DNA from: Yoonia sp.
Lineage (GTDB): Bacteria; Pseudomonadota; Alphaproteobacteria; Rhodobacterales; Rhodobacteraceae
Length of the DNA stretch: 64,000 nt
NCBI RefSeq assembly: GCF_017854565.1
Contig: NZ_JAFMHJ010000013.1
Coordinates: 1-64,000, forward strand
Direction: 5' to 3'
Shown here: piece by piece, positions 1-8,237 of the stretch
Position numbering within the stretch: position 1 is the stretch's first letter
Layout of the letters: each line of letters begins with the position of its first letter
The notes under the pieces: model-generated
What the model was told of the DNA's origin: nothing
The model's input: the letters and a program-made list of their open reading frames with translations, nothing else
The model's database searches: none
Position numbers and translations under genes: made by a program

Positions 1-114
1 GCTACCACACTGGATTCACTAGATGAATCCCTCACAGAATTTGTGCAACAGAGCCGCTTCAAAGACAACATCCCCAAACTTCTGGAGCAGATCAACGGCC
101 TCACACACCCATAG
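1..114 (+). CDS. C-terminal end of an unidentified upstream gene (partial)
   Basis: An open frame enters the window at base 1 and stops at TAG 112-114, giving 37 codons that end in QINGLTHP. The composition (acidic and hydrophobic residues in heptad-like order, few rare residues) reads like the helical C-terminus of a real protein, and a dispersed hairpin repeat of the sort found after genes starts 16 bases downstream. The family cannot be told from so short a piece. The main alternative is a chance frame. Confidence 0.45.
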   Translation, partial: ATTLDSLDESLTEFVQQSRFKDNIPKLLEQINGLTHP

Positions 115-129
115 CCCAATTTCCCCCAC

Positions 130-172
130 CTTCTTCCGAGCCGAAATATCCCCGCCGGAGGCGCAGATCTGC
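130..172 (-). repeat. Dispersed intergenic repeat A, copy 1
   Basis: Bases 130-162 carry the module that also occurs at 43392-43424 and, inverted, at 24235-24270: a CTTCTTCCGAGCC arm, an AAATATCCCC centre and a GCCGGAGGC end. Directly next to it, 163-172 is the perfect palindrome GCAGATCTGC, in the place where the other two copies have a hairpin with a CCAG loop. It lies between the end of an upstream gene and the molybdenum hydroxylase genes, consistent with a terminator-associated repeat. Confidence 0.6.
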
Positions 173-262
173 CAAATGCGATCCCGCCTGCAGAAAAAAT
201 TGCCCGCCACCACAACCTCCGGTAAACTAAACTTACCTGTTCACTTTCGCACGAGGCCCCAA

Positions 263-727
263 ATGCCCACGACCCTCACAATCAATGGCACCTCCCACAG
301 TGTCGACCTGCCCGGCGATGTCCCGCTTTTGTGGGTTCTGCGCGATGCCGTTGGCCTGACCGGCACCAAATTCGGCTGCGGCGTCGCCGCCTGTGGCGCA
401 TGCACCGTCCATATCAACGGCGAGGCGGTGCGATCCTGTCAGGTCGCCCTGTCGGACGTCTGGGGTGACGTCACAACCATCGAAGGCCTGGGAACCCCTG
501 CCGACATGGCCATAATCCAACAGGCCTGGGTCGATCACCAAGTCGCCCAATGCGGCTACTGCCAGTCCGGGCAAATCATGCAGGCTGCGGCATTGCTATC
601 CGCGAATCCCGGACCCACCGATCAAGACATCGACGAGGCCATGCAGGGCAACTTGTGCCGCTGCGGCACCTACCCCCGCATCCGCGCCGCGATCAAAACT
701 GCGGCCCAAAAACTGCAAGAGGCGTAA
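263..727 (+). CDS. (2Fe-2S)-binding small subunit of a molybdenum hydroxylase (IorA-like)
   Basis: This 154-residue protein is the electron-transfer subunit of an xanthine-oxidase-family enzyme, passing electrons from the molybdenum subunit encoded next door. An N-terminal plant-type ferredoxin domain binds one [2Fe-2S] cluster (Cys39, Cys44, Cys47, Cys59, in a [11 protein letters not shown] context), and a helical C-terminal domain binds the second (Cys97, Cys100, Cys132, Cys134, in CGYC and LCRCG). Length and order match IorA and the small subunit of membrane aldehyde dehydrogenases. The frame is open further upstream, but the family starts near MPTTLTING, so ATG 263 is chosen. The gene is followed after 3 bases by the Mo subunit, clearly one operon. 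The substrate cannot be read from sequence. Confidence 0.9.
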   Translation: MPTTLTINGTSHSVDLPGDVPLLWVLRDAVGLTGTKFGCGVAACGACTVHINGEAVRSCQVALSDVWGDVTTIEGLGTPADMAIIQQAWVDHQVAQCGYCQSGQIMQAAALLSANPGPTDQDIDEAMQGNLCRCGTYPRIRAAIKTAAQKLQEA

Positions 728-730
728 ATC

Positions 731-2965
731 ATGGCCAGCATCGGAAAAGTCGCCCGCCGTACCTTCCTGATCGGCTCTGCCGCCATCGTCGGCGGCGTCG
801 CCTTCGGGGTGTACCAAATCCGCAAGGATGCCCCCAACCCGCTGACGCCGGGCCCGGGCGAGGCCACGTTGAACGCCTATGTCCTTATCAACGCCGACGG
901 TGTGACCATCATCGCACCCCGCGCTGAAATGGGACAGGGCGTGCATACCACCCTCGCGGCGCTTGTCGCCGAAGAGATGGACGTCGCATGGGACGATATC
1001 ACCGTCCTGCACGGCCCCCCCGCTCAGGCCTATTACAATCAGGCCGTGCTGGGCCTTGCCCTGCCGTTCAAACATTACGCCGACACCGCATTCATCCACA
1101 ATATGCGCCAGAATGTTGGCATGGTCGGCAAATTGCTGAACCTGCAAATCACCGGCGGCTCGACCTCGACCAAAGATGCGTTTGACCGGATGCGCCACGC
1201 CGGGGCCACCGCCCGCGAGACGCTCAAACTGGCCGCCGCCAACCAATTGGGCGTCGACGCGACGACCCTGCGCACCAAAAACAGCGCCGTGATCGCGCCC
1301 GACGGGACCACCCTGCCCTATACCGCGCTGGCCCGGGCCGCCGCCGCGATCACCCCGCCGGATGTGAACCTGCGCGACAAATCAGAGTGGAAATATCTGG
1401 GCACATCCATGCCGCGGACCGACATGATCGGCAAATCCACTGGCACCGCCGCATATGCGCTCGACTCCAAGCTCGACGGTATGAAATTCGCCACCGTGCG
1501 CATGAACCCGCGCCGCAGCGGCATGGTATCTTATGACGACAGCGTGGCCAGAGATATGGCAGGCGTTGCAGCGATCATCAATCTCGGTGACGGTATCGGC
1601 GTCGTCGCCACCAATACCTGGCTTGCCATTCAGGCTGCCGAAGCGGTTGATATCACGTGGGAAAAATCGAACTATCCCGAAACGACAGCTGATCTGCGTG
1701 CGGCTGTCATTGCCTCGCTTGACAATGAACCCGACAGCACTGCCCGTGACGATGGCGATGTCACCGCCGCCCTGGACGGCACCGAAATCACGGCGGAATA
1801 TTTCGTCCCCTTTCTCGCCCATGCGACGATGGAGCCGATGAACGCCACGGCGCTTTACACCGGCGACGCGCTTACCGTGTGGTGCGGCAACCAAGCCCCG
1901 ATCATCGCCCGCGACAAATGCGCCAAGGCAACAGGTCTGGCCGCCGAACAGGTCACCATTCACACCACATTCATGGGTGGCGGCTTTGGCCGACGGGCCG
2001 AATTTGACTTTTCCGTGCAGGCCGCCCGCATCGCCAAGGAATTCCCCGGCACGCCGATCAAAATGATCTGGAGCCGGGAAGAAGACATGCGCAATGACTT
2101 CTATCGCCCCGCCGCCAGCGCCCGGTTTCGCGGCGTGGTCCGCGATGGCGCCGCACAGCTGGTGGATGGCAAAATCGCCGCGCCCTCCGTCACCCATAAC
2201 TCAAGCATGCGTCTGTCCGGTCAGGTTCCCCCCGGCCCTGACCGGGGCCATGTCGAAGGCGCGTTTGACCAGCCCTACAAGATCCCCAACTACCGGATCA
2301 CCGGCCACCTGACCGAAATCGACATCCCACTGGGCTTCTGGCGCTCGGTCGGCAATTCCTTCAACGGATTTTTCTTTGACACCTTCATCGACGAAATGGC
2401 CCATGCCGCAGGCACCGACCCGCTGCAATTCCGGCTGGCACTGGCGCAGGACGAACACGCGCCCTCTGCGGGGGTCATTGCCGCTGTGGGCGAAATGTCG
2501 GGCTGGACGGGCCAAACCCCCGCCAATATCGGGCGCGGCATCGGCTTTACCTATTCCTTTGGCACCCCCGTCGCCGAAGTGATCGAAGTCGAAGACACCG
2601 GCAATGGCATCCGCATCAACAAGGTCTGGATCGCCTGTGACGTCGGCACCGCCCTGGACCCCGCCATCATCGAGGCACAGATGATATCAGGCGCGATCTA
2701 TGGGCTTTCGGCGGCGATGCAGGGCGAAATCACCTTTGCCGACGGGCAGGCAGAACAGATGAACTTCTACGACTACGACGCCCTGCGCATGCACAACACC
2801 CCACAGTTCGCCGTGCAGATCCGCGAAACCGCGCCGCATCTCGGTGGCGTCGGCGAACCCGGCACGCCGCCCGCGATGCCCGCGCTTGGCAATGCATTGT
2901 TTGACCTCACCGGCATCCGCGCGCGCGAACTGCCATTGTTCAAAACCTTCGATCTGATCCTCTAA
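731..2965 (+). CDS. Molybdopterin-binding large subunit, xanthine dehydrogenase family (IorB-like)
   Basis: The 744-residue catalytic subunit of a two-component molybdenum hydroxylase, related to isoquinoline 1-oxidoreductase beta and membrane aldehyde dehydrogenases. The N-terminus, with RRTFLIGSAAIVGGVAFG at about residues 9-26, looks like a Tat-type export signal, so the mature enzyme probably acts at or outside the inner membrane. The molybdopterin cytosine dinucleotide region is marked by GGGFGRR near residue 415, and the expected active-site glutamate lies in GGVGEPGTPP near residue 705. No FAD subunit is encoded beside it, so electrons probably leave through the 2Fe-2S subunit to a cytochrome or quinone. 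The stop overlaps the convergent next gene by 4 bases. The true substrate (aldehyde or N-heterocycle) is unknown. Confidence 0.88.
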   Translation: MASIGKVARRTFLIGSAAIVGGVAFGVYQIRKDAPNPLTPGPGEATLNAYVLINADGVTIIAPRAEMGQGVHTTLAALVAEEMDVAWDDITVLHGPPAQAYYNQAVLGLALPFKHYADTAFIHNMRQNVGMVGKLLNLQITGGSTSTKDAFDRMRHAGATARETLKLAAANQLGVDATTLRTKNSAVIAPDGTTLPYTALARAAAAITPPDVNLRDKSEWKYLGTSMPRTDMIGKSTGTAAYALDSKLDGMKFATVRMNPRRSGMVSYDDSVARDMAGVAAIINLGDGIGVVATNTWLAIQAAEAVDITWEKSNYPETTADLRAAVIASLDNEPDSTARDDGDVTAALDGTEITAEYFVPFLAHATMEPMNATALYTGDALTVWCGNQAPIIARDKCAKATGLAAEQVTIHTTFMGGGFGRRAEFDFSVQAARIAKEFPGTPIKMIWSREEDMRNDFYRPAASARFRGVVRDGAAQLVDGKIAAPSVTHNSSMRLSGQVPPGPDRGHVEGAFDQPYKIPNYRITGHLTEIDIPLGFWRSVGNSFNGFFFDTFIDEMAHAAGTDPLQFRLALAQDEHAPSAGVIAAVGEMSGWTGQTPANIGRGIGFTYSFGTPVAEVIEVEDTGNGIRINKVWIACDVGTALDPAIIEAQMISGAIYGLSAAMQGEITFADGQAEQMNFYDYDALRMHNTPQFAVQIRETAPHLGGVGEPGTPPAMPALGNALFDLTGIRARELPLFKTFDLIL

Positions 2966-3657
2966 AGCGCCTGCCGCAGCCATGTCCCGTAATCGCTGAC
3001 CAGCAAATGGGTCGGGGCTGCGTCCTCTTCCACCTGCGCAAAACGGCCAATCGGGTCGTGAAAGATGTTGTCGGTCTCATCGTCATTGACGGTCGAAACC
3101 TCACCGATCAGCACATCCCCCCCTTCGCCCCAAAACGCGTGCCAGTCGCCGGGCATCAGCGTGACACTCTCACCGGGGGCAAGTTTCAGCTTTTCGCCGG
3201 GTGTAAAATCACGCCGGAGCCCATCGCAAAAGACAGTGCCCCCCGCAGTTTCATCAAAATTCCCATCCGCGTCCGAACCATAAAGCGCGACCACCAATGT
3301 TGCCCCGCCCCGGTTGATGATATCTTCCGCCTTGATGACGTGGGTATGCATCGGCGACATCTGGTCCTGCTTTGAAATCAACAGCTTTTCAGCATAACAC
3401 ATGCCGCCGCCACGCCGCAGGTCCGCCAGCCGCCCATTGCGCAGCGTGAACAGAAACAACCCCATCGAATCATAGCGCCCCGCGCCATAATCGGTGATAT
3501 CCCAACCGCAACGGGCGTCGATCACCGCCTTGGCGGCACTGGCCCGCGCCTGAAATTCCGCGGGGGTCCAATAGGCCCATGGCGGTAATACAAAGCCATA
3601 GGACCGGATCATCTGATCCGCCTGGGCCATAATCTCGTTGATGCGGGACCGTTTCAT
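2962..3657 (-). CDS. D-lyxose isomerase family protein (cupin-type sugar isomerase)
   Basis: A 231-residue single-domain protein that resembles the D-lyxose/D-mannose isomerase family, metal-dependent cupin enzymes that interconvert aldoses and ketoses in the cytoplasm. Supporting features are the KLLISKQDQMSPMHTHVIKAED segment, whose His-x-His and following Glu fit cupin metal ligands, and a second half with LMPGDWHAFWGEGG carrying another His. The start at 3657 is chosen because the sequence upstream reads GGAGG with 4 bases to the ATG; the frame stays open 12 codons further. The assignment is from overall pattern; a related sugar-binding cupin of other specificity is possible. It shares 4 bases with the convergent Mo-subunit gene. 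Confidence 0.75.
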   Translation of the reverse strand: MKRSRINEIMAQADQMIRSYGFVLPPWAYWTPAEFQARASAAKAVIDARCGWDITDYGAGRYDSMGLFLFTLRNGRLADLRRGGGMCYAEKLLISKQDQMSPMHTHVIKAEDIINRGGATLVVALYGSDADGNFDETAGGTVFCDGLRRDFTPGEKLKLAPGESVTLMPGDWHAFWGEGGDVLIGEVSTVNDDETDNIFHDPIGRFAQVEEDAAPTHLLVSDYGTWLRQAL

Positions 3658-3721
3658 GCCACCTCCGTGAGCGCTTGGCAATTGATGCCGCAAACGTCGG
3701 TGGTGTACAAGTTGTGACGCC

Positions 3722-4261
3722 TCAGCGGGACGAAGCCGCGCTTATCCAATCGGATAATGCGATGCGCAATGCGGCCCAATCGGTGTATTCCTTATCCTTA
3801 TGCGGATCGACGTCCTGACCCTTTTGCGCAGCGATCCAACGCATCGCCCAGGATTTGAGGAAATCATACTCCGAAAACCGAAATGCCCCGGCCACATGCA
3901 TGACCCTTGCCGGGGACCACTCTGTCTGACTGACAAAGCGGTTCACGCAGTCCTCCAGTCCCTCCCAGTCGTCTTCATCGTCACCGGCAGCGGCCAATGA
4001 TACCGACATGAACGCGGCACCCATATGCGCCAAGGCATCCGCCTGCCGACTTGCCAGTGCGATCAGCGGTTTTTGATATTTGCCCCCATGGACGGACCCG
4101 GCCAGCAAGGCCGCATCAAACTGCGATAAATCGGTATCAATCGCATCCTCAGCCGGCAGCAGTTCGACGCTGTGGCCTTCCGTCGTCAGATAATCGGCAC
4201 AAAACCGGACAATCTTGCGGGTCTGCCCCTCGGTCGAGGCATAGGCGATCAAAATTTTCAT
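3722..4261 (-). CDS. Flavodoxin-domain protein, HemG-like
   Basis: A 179-residue flavodoxin-fold protein. It starts MKILIAYASTEGQTRKI, the FMN phosphate-binding loop of the flavodoxin_5 group that includes menaquinone-dependent protoporphyrinogen oxidase HemG, and has GSVHGGKYQ as the second flavin loop near residue 60. Length matches HemG (about 180). Because alphaproteobacteria lack menaquinone, the HemG activity itself is uncertain and a general FMN-dependent electron carrier or reductase is an equally good reading. ATG 4261 begins exactly at the flavodoxin core; a longer in-frame start adds 41 residues of unlikely sequence. It is not closely coupled to its neighbours. Confidence 0.75.
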   Translation of the reverse strand: MKILIAYASTEGQTRKIVRFCADYLTTEGHSVELLPAEDAIDTDLSQFDAALLAGSVHGGKYQKPLIALASRQADALAHMGAAFMSVSLAAAGDDEDDWEGLEDCVNRFVSQTEWSPARVMHVAGAFRFSEYDFLKSWAMRWIAAQKGQDVDPHKDKEYTDWAALRIALSDWISAASSR

Positions 4262-4341
4262 GGTGCGCTCCAACGTGGTTTGGACACCATAATGCCCGCC
4301 ACGTCGCACCGCAGGTTGATCCAGGTCAGTGCGAACCGACG

Positions 4342-5109
4342 CTAACCCGCCTTGCGCAGCGCCCCGGCGGCCCATGCACGGCACGCATCGCCAAAGGCCT
4401 CGAACAAGGGCCGCGACACCGGATCACCCAGCGCATTCCACTCTGGATGCCACTGCACGGACAGGGTAAATCCCGGTGCATCAGCGACATAGATCGCCTC
4501 TGGCGTGCTGTCGGGCGCATGGCCATCAATCACGATGCGCGGTCCGGGATCTTTGATGCCCTGCCCATGCAACGTGTTCGTCATCACCGCGCGGGTCCCC
4601 ATCAGCCGATGAAACGGTCCACCCTCTGCAAACGTCACCTCGTGGCGCAGCTGAAACTTTTCCTCCATCGTACCGTCGGGCGGCATCCGGTGGTTATCAC
4701 GCCCCGGCAAGTCACGAATTTCGGGATAAAGCGTGCCACCCATGGCCACGTTCACCTCTTGAAACCCCCGACAAATGCCAAAGATCGGCTGCCCCTGCGC
4801 CACGCAGGCCCGGATCAGGGGCAATGCAATGCGATCGCGGTCGCGGTCAAAAGCGCCATGCGCCTCGGTTGCCGCTTCGCCATACTCCTCGGGGTGGACA
4901 TTGGGGCGGCCGCCGGTGAACAAAAACCCATCACAGGTTACCATCAACTCGGCCACCGACACCACAGCGGGGTCGGTGGGAATAATGATGGGAATCGCAC
5001 CGGCAACATCAGAAAGCGCCTGCGCATTCATCTGCCCCGCACCATGGACAATATATTGGTCGTTGATCAGATGACTGTTACCGATAATACCAATCACGGG
5101 CCGCCGCAT
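4342..5109 (-). CDS. Gamma-glutamyl-gamma-aminobutyrate hydrolase family protein (peptidase C26)
   Basis: A 255-residue class I glutamine-amidotransferase-like hydrolase of the PuuD group, which cleaves gamma-glutamyl amides such as gamma-glutamyl-GABA in putrescine catabolism. The nucleophile elbow GICRGFQE places Cys at residue 113, the oxyanion strand FLFTGGRPNV is upstream of it, and the His-Glu pair sits in QWHPEW (His221, Glu223). Two ATGs lie 6 bases apart; an AAGGA ends right against the first (5115) and is 6 bases from the second, so 5109 is preferred. No other putrescine genes are adjacent, so the substrate is inferred from the family only. Confidence 0.85.
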   Translation of the reverse strand: MRRPVIGIIGNSHLINDQYIVHGAGQMNAQALSDVAGAIPIIIPTDPAVVSVAELMVTCDGFLFTGGRPNVHPEEYGEAATEAHGAFDRDRDRIALPLIRACVAQGQPIFGICRGFQEVNVAMGGTLYPEIRDLPGRDNHRMPPDGTMEEKFQLRHEVTFAEGGPFHRLMGTRAVMTNTLHGQGIKDPGPRIVIDGHAPDSTPEAIYVADAPGFTLSVQWHPEWNALGDPVSRPLFEAFGDACRAWAAGALRKAG

Positions 5110-5239
5110 GAACATTCCTTTCGGGTTTCGCCCTTGTTACATCCGAATTTCTCGCAACGGAAGACACAGCATGCGCACACAGGCCGCAGCATCCCCGCAC
5201 ATGTGGTCCGTATAGCGCATTTGCCGAAGATTGAGGCGC

Positions 5240-5668
5240 CTAGGCTTCGCCCTGTAGCCCTGCCGCCTCGATGCCCGCCATCGCGGCAATGACATCATTA
5301 TCGGATGTGTCGCCCGTCACGCCGACGGCACCCATCACCGCACCGCGCTTGTCACGCAGCAGCACACCGCCCGGAACCGGCACCACCTGCCCGCCGTAAA
5401 CGCCGTTCACAGCGGCCATGAAATACGCCTGCGCCTCGGCCCTTGCCATCTGCGCGGTGCCCGCCATGCCCAGCATGACCGACCCATAGGCCTTGCCATG
5501 TGCGATGCCAAACCGCCCCGGTGCGGCGCCATCCTCGCGCTCGAACGCTTTGACATGGCCACCGGCATCAAGCACGACGACAGACAAGGGTTTGAACCCC
5601 ATCTCATTGCCCTTGGCCAATGCCTTGCGGATGATGGTCCGCGCCTTGCTCGCTGAAATATCAGTCAT
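5240..5668 (-). CDS. GlcG/HbpS family protein (DUF336)
   Basis: A 142-residue protein of the GlcG/HbpS (DUF336) fold, recognised from SVVVLDAGGHVKAFERED near residue 29, a central FGIAHGKAYGSVMLG segment and the closing GAVGVTGDTSDNDV. Some family members bind haem, while E. coli GlcG sits in the glycolate operon with malate synthase G. Here it is 52 bases downstream of glcB on the same strand, so a role linked to glycolate/glyoxylate use fits better than haem sensing; this is inference. A small hairpin repeat lies between the two genes and could tune expression of this one. Confidence 0.8.
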   Translation of the reverse strand: MTDISASKARTIIRKALAKGNEMGFKPLSVVVLDAGGHVKAFEREDGAAPGRFGIAHGKAYGSVMLGMAGTAQMARAEAQAYFMAAVNGVYGGQVVPVPGGVLLRDKRGAVMGAVGVTGDTSDNDVIAAMAGIEAAGLQGEA

Positions 5669-5680
5669 TCGTTATCTCCC

Positions 5681-5702
5681 GTAGGGCGGGGTCATCCCCG
5701 CC
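5681..5702 (+). repeat. Dispersed hairpin repeat B, copy 1
   Basis: GTAGGGCGGGGTCATCCCCGCC forms a 7-bp stem (GGCGGGG 5685-5691 with CCCCGCC 5696-5702) and a 4-base loop. The same GTAGG...GGCGGGG-N4-CCCCGCC pattern occurs at 21004-21025, with a shorter relative at 30771-30791. It sits between malate synthase G and the GlcG-like gene. There is no U-run, so it looks more like a REP-type processing hairpin than a terminator. Confidence 0.6.
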
Positions 5703-5707
5703 AATCC

Positions 5708-7855
5708 TTAATGATTACGCTGCGCCTTCAACTCTAACCGCCGCTGATGCAAGACAGGTTCGGTATAGCCTGACGGTTGAATCCGCCCCTTGAACACCAG
5801 ATCACACGCCGCCTGAAACGCGATCCCGTCAAAGTTCGGCGCCATCGGGCGATACGCCGGGTCACCCGCATTCTGTGCATCCACGACGGCTGCCATCTTT
5901 TGCATGGCCTCCATCACCTGTGCCTGCGTGACAACGCCGTGATGCAGCCAGTTCGCCAGAGCCTGACTGGAAATCCGGCAGGTCGCGCGATCCTCCATGA
6001 GGCCGACATTGTTGATGTCAGGCACCTTGGAACAGCCCACGCCCTGATCAATCCAGCGCACGACATATCCCAAAATCCCTTGGGCGTTGTTTTCGACCTC
6101 TTTGATCTTTTGTGCATCCGTCCAGCGCTGATACTGCGCCAGCGGAATATCCAGGATCGACGATACATAGGCACGCCGCCCGCCCGCGCGCAGCTTGGCC
6201 TGCACGGCCATCACATTGACCTTGTGATAATGCAGCGCATGCAGCGTAGCCGCCGTCGGGCTTGGCACCCATGCGCAGTTCGCACCGGATTGCGGATGGG
6301 CAATCTTCTGCTCCAGCATTGCGGCCATCAAATCGGGCATGGCCCACATGCCCTTGCCGATCTGGGCGCGCCCGGAAAACCCGCACTCCAGCCCGATATC
6401 GACGTTCTGATCTTCGTAGGCGCCAATCCACTGCTTGCGCTTGATGAAATCCTTGCGGCTGAACGGCCCGGCTTCCATCGAGGTGTGAATTTCATCGCCC
6501 GTCCGATCCAGAAAGCCGGTGTTGATGAACGCAACGCGGGTTTTCGCCGCGCGGATACACGCCTTGAGGTTCACCGTCGTGCGGCGTTCCTCGTCCATGA
6601 TCCCGATTTTGACCGTGTCGCGCGGCAGGCCCAGCGCATCCTCGACCCCGGCAAAGATGTCGTTGGTAAAGGCAACCTCCTCCGGCCCGTGCATCTTGGG
6701 CTTCACGACATAGACCGACCCAAGCGCCGAATTCCCGCCATCACGCTTTAGATCATGCATCGCCACCAGCGTGGTGATCATCGCGTCCATCAGGCCTTCG
6801 TATACTTCAGCACCGCTGGCGTCCAAGACCGCCGGATTTGTCATCAGGTGGCCGACATTGCGAATCCACAGCAATGCGCGCCCCTTTAGGGTCAGCGTGC
6901 CGCCGTCCGGCGCAGTATAGGTCAGATCCTCGGCCAACCGCCGCGTCACCGTCTGGCCACCCTTTTGCAGATCAGCCGTCAGATCGCCCTGCATCAGACC
7001 CAGCCAGTTGCCATAGGCCTCTACCTTGTCTTCCGCATCCACGCACGCGACGCTGTCCTCGCAATCCATGATCGCGGAAACGGCGCTTTCCAGCCGCACA
7101 TCGGCCAGCAATGCCTGATCGCGGCTGCCAATCGGGTGGGCGCGGTCGAACACCAGCTCGACATGCAAACCGTTATTCACCAAAACCACCGCATCAGGCG
7201 CCTTTGGATTGCCGCGATAGCCAACGAACTTGGCCGGATCGCGCAGCGGGTTATCATCAATCAGCAACGCACCGTCATGCACATAGTAGCGGCGCACATC
7301 CGCATGGCTGGCACCGTTGATCGGGAACGCCTCGTCCAGAAACACGCGTGACCGCGCCACGACCCGCGCACCATGACCGCGGTCATAGGGGCCCTTGGGC
7401 GGCTGCTCGCCCATGGCATCGGTGCCATAGAACGCATCATAAAGACTGCCCCAGCGCGCGTTCGCCGCATTCAGCGCAAAGCGGGCGTTGGTGATCGGCA
7501 CGACCAGCTGCGGTCCGGGGATCTTTGCAATTTCAGGGTCGACATGTGTCGTCTCGATCTCAAAATCATCGCCCTCGGGGACAAGATAGCCGATCTCGCG
7601 CAGGAACGCCTCATAGGCACGGCGATCATGTGGCGCGTCGCGGTGGGCGATATGCCACGCATCAATCCTGGCCTGCAAATCTTCGCGCTTTTCCAACAGC
7701 GCACGGTTGCGCGGTGTCATCTGCGCAATCACCCCCGCAAAGCCAGCCCAGAAGGCGTCAGGCGCAATGCCCGTTCCCGGCAGGGCGCGGTCTTCAATGA
7801 ATGAAGCCAGTTCAAGGGCTACCTGCAGCCCATGCTTTTCAATACGGTCGGTCAT
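5708..7855 (-). CDS. glcB: Malate synthase G
   Basis: This 715-residue cytosolic enzyme condenses glyoxylate with acetyl-CoA to malate, feeding glyoxylate from glycolate oxidation or the glyoxylate shunt into central metabolism. Length and sequence are those of the G isoform (about 720 residues): [20 protein letters not shown]-type segments in the first half, [17 protein letters not shown] and [16 protein letters not shown] in the TIM-barrel core, and [20 protein letters not shown] in the C-terminal part. ATG 7855 follows GGAG with a normal spacing, and an upstream open stretch is rejected. A GntR-type inverted repeat is located 86-104 bases before the start. The GlcG-like gene follows as a probable operon partner. 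Confidence 0.95.
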   Translation of the reverse strand: MTDRIEKHGLQVALELASFIEDRALPGTGIAPDAFWAGFAGVIAQMTPRNRALLEKREDLQARIDAWHIAHRDAPHDRRAYEAFLREIGYLVPEGDDFEIETTHVDPEIAKIPGPQLVVPITNARFALNAANARWGSLYDAFYGTDAMGEQPPKGPYDRGHGARVVARSRVFLDEAFPINGASHADVRRYYVHDGALLIDDNPLRDPAKFVGYRGNPKAPDAVVLVNNGLHVELVFDRAHPIGSRDQALLADVRLESAVSAIMDCEDSVACVDAEDKVEAYGNWLGLMQGDLTADLQKGGQTVTRRLAEDLTYTAPDGGTLTLKGRALLWIRNVGHLMTNPAVLDASGAEVYEGLMDAMITTLVAMHDLKRDGGNSALGSVYVVKPKMHGPEEVAFTNDIFAGVEDALGLPRDTVKIGIMDEERRTTVNLKACIRAAKTRVAFINTGFLDRTGDEIHTSMEAGPFSRKDFIKRKQWIGAYEDQNVDIGLECGFSGRAQIGKGMWAMPDLMAAMLEQKIAHPQSGANCAWVPSPTAATLHALHYHKVNVMAVQAKLRAGGRRAYVSSILDIPLAQYQRWTDAQKIKEVENNAQGILGYVVRWIDQGVGCSKVPDINNVGLMEDRATCRISSQALANWLHHGVVTQAQVMEAMQKMAAVVDAQNAGDPAYRPMAPNFDGIAFQAACDLVFKGRIQPSGYTEPVLHQRRLELKAQRNH

Positions 7856-7940
7856 CACGTCTCCAATTTTCTGACGGCATACAACAGCACACAATCCTCG
7901 CCCGAGAATTAGAAGAAAAGTTTCCGATAGGCAACGTCTC

Positions 7941-7959
7941 TGGTCATATTCAATGACCA
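7941..7959 (-). promoter_or_regulatory. Candidate GntR/FadR-type operator upstream of glcB
   Basis: TGGTCAT (7941-7947) and ATGACCA (7953-7959) form a perfect 7-bp inverted repeat around ATTCA. The TGGT...ACCA form is the half-site pattern of FadR-subfamily GntR repressors, which include the glycolate regulator GlcC. It lies 86-104 bases before the glcB start and just after the stop of the DUF2256 gene, the right place for control of glcB. No GntR gene lies in the window. Confidence 0.5.
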
Positions 7960-7969
7960 ATTTACAAGA

Positions 7970-8119
7970 TTATGGTTTCAGACGCGCCGCACGGCACCTA
8001 TCGGAGCAATAGCGCACCTGCTCCCAAACCTGCGCCCATTTCTTGCGCCACGCAAATGGGCGGCCACAGGTGGCGCAGGTTTTCTGCGGGAAATCCGATT
8101 TTTTGCGCATCTTGGCCAT
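7970..8119 (-). CDS. DUF2256 small zinc-ribbon-like protein
   Basis: A 49-residue basic protein with four cysteines as two pairs, CATC (Cys15, Cys18) and CSDRC (Cys38, Cys42), around a [17 protein letters not shown] core. This is the DUF2256 signature, a short predicted zinc-binding family of unknown function in proteobacteria and cyanobacteria. Met 8119 starts the conserved domain; the frame continues upstream without plausible sequence. It lies alone between glcB (same strand, 114 bases downstream) and pepN (divergent). Folding around one zinc is the only functional inference offered. Confidence 0.8.
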   Translation of the reverse strand: MAKMRKKSDFPQKTCATCGRPFAWRKKWAQVWEQVRYCSDRCRAARLKP

Positions 8120-8237
8120 TGCCGACAAACTAGCATGGCAGCCATGATTTTCAAAAAGCTTTGCGCGCCAAACCAGTGGCACATCCCCGTCAGGCAACAT
8201 AGGTTCCGTGCAAACACCCTGTACAAGGATCACCGAA

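Noticed and set aside
23-262. N-terminal extension of the 2Fe-2S subunit frame by 80 residues
   Set aside because: The extension crosses a dispersed repeat and has no family similarity; the ferredoxin domain starts at 263.
4051-5292. Long plus-strand open frame of 413 codons
   Set aside because: It is the antisense shadow of the flavodoxin and C26 hydrolase genes, rich in Arg, His and Pro, with no domain.
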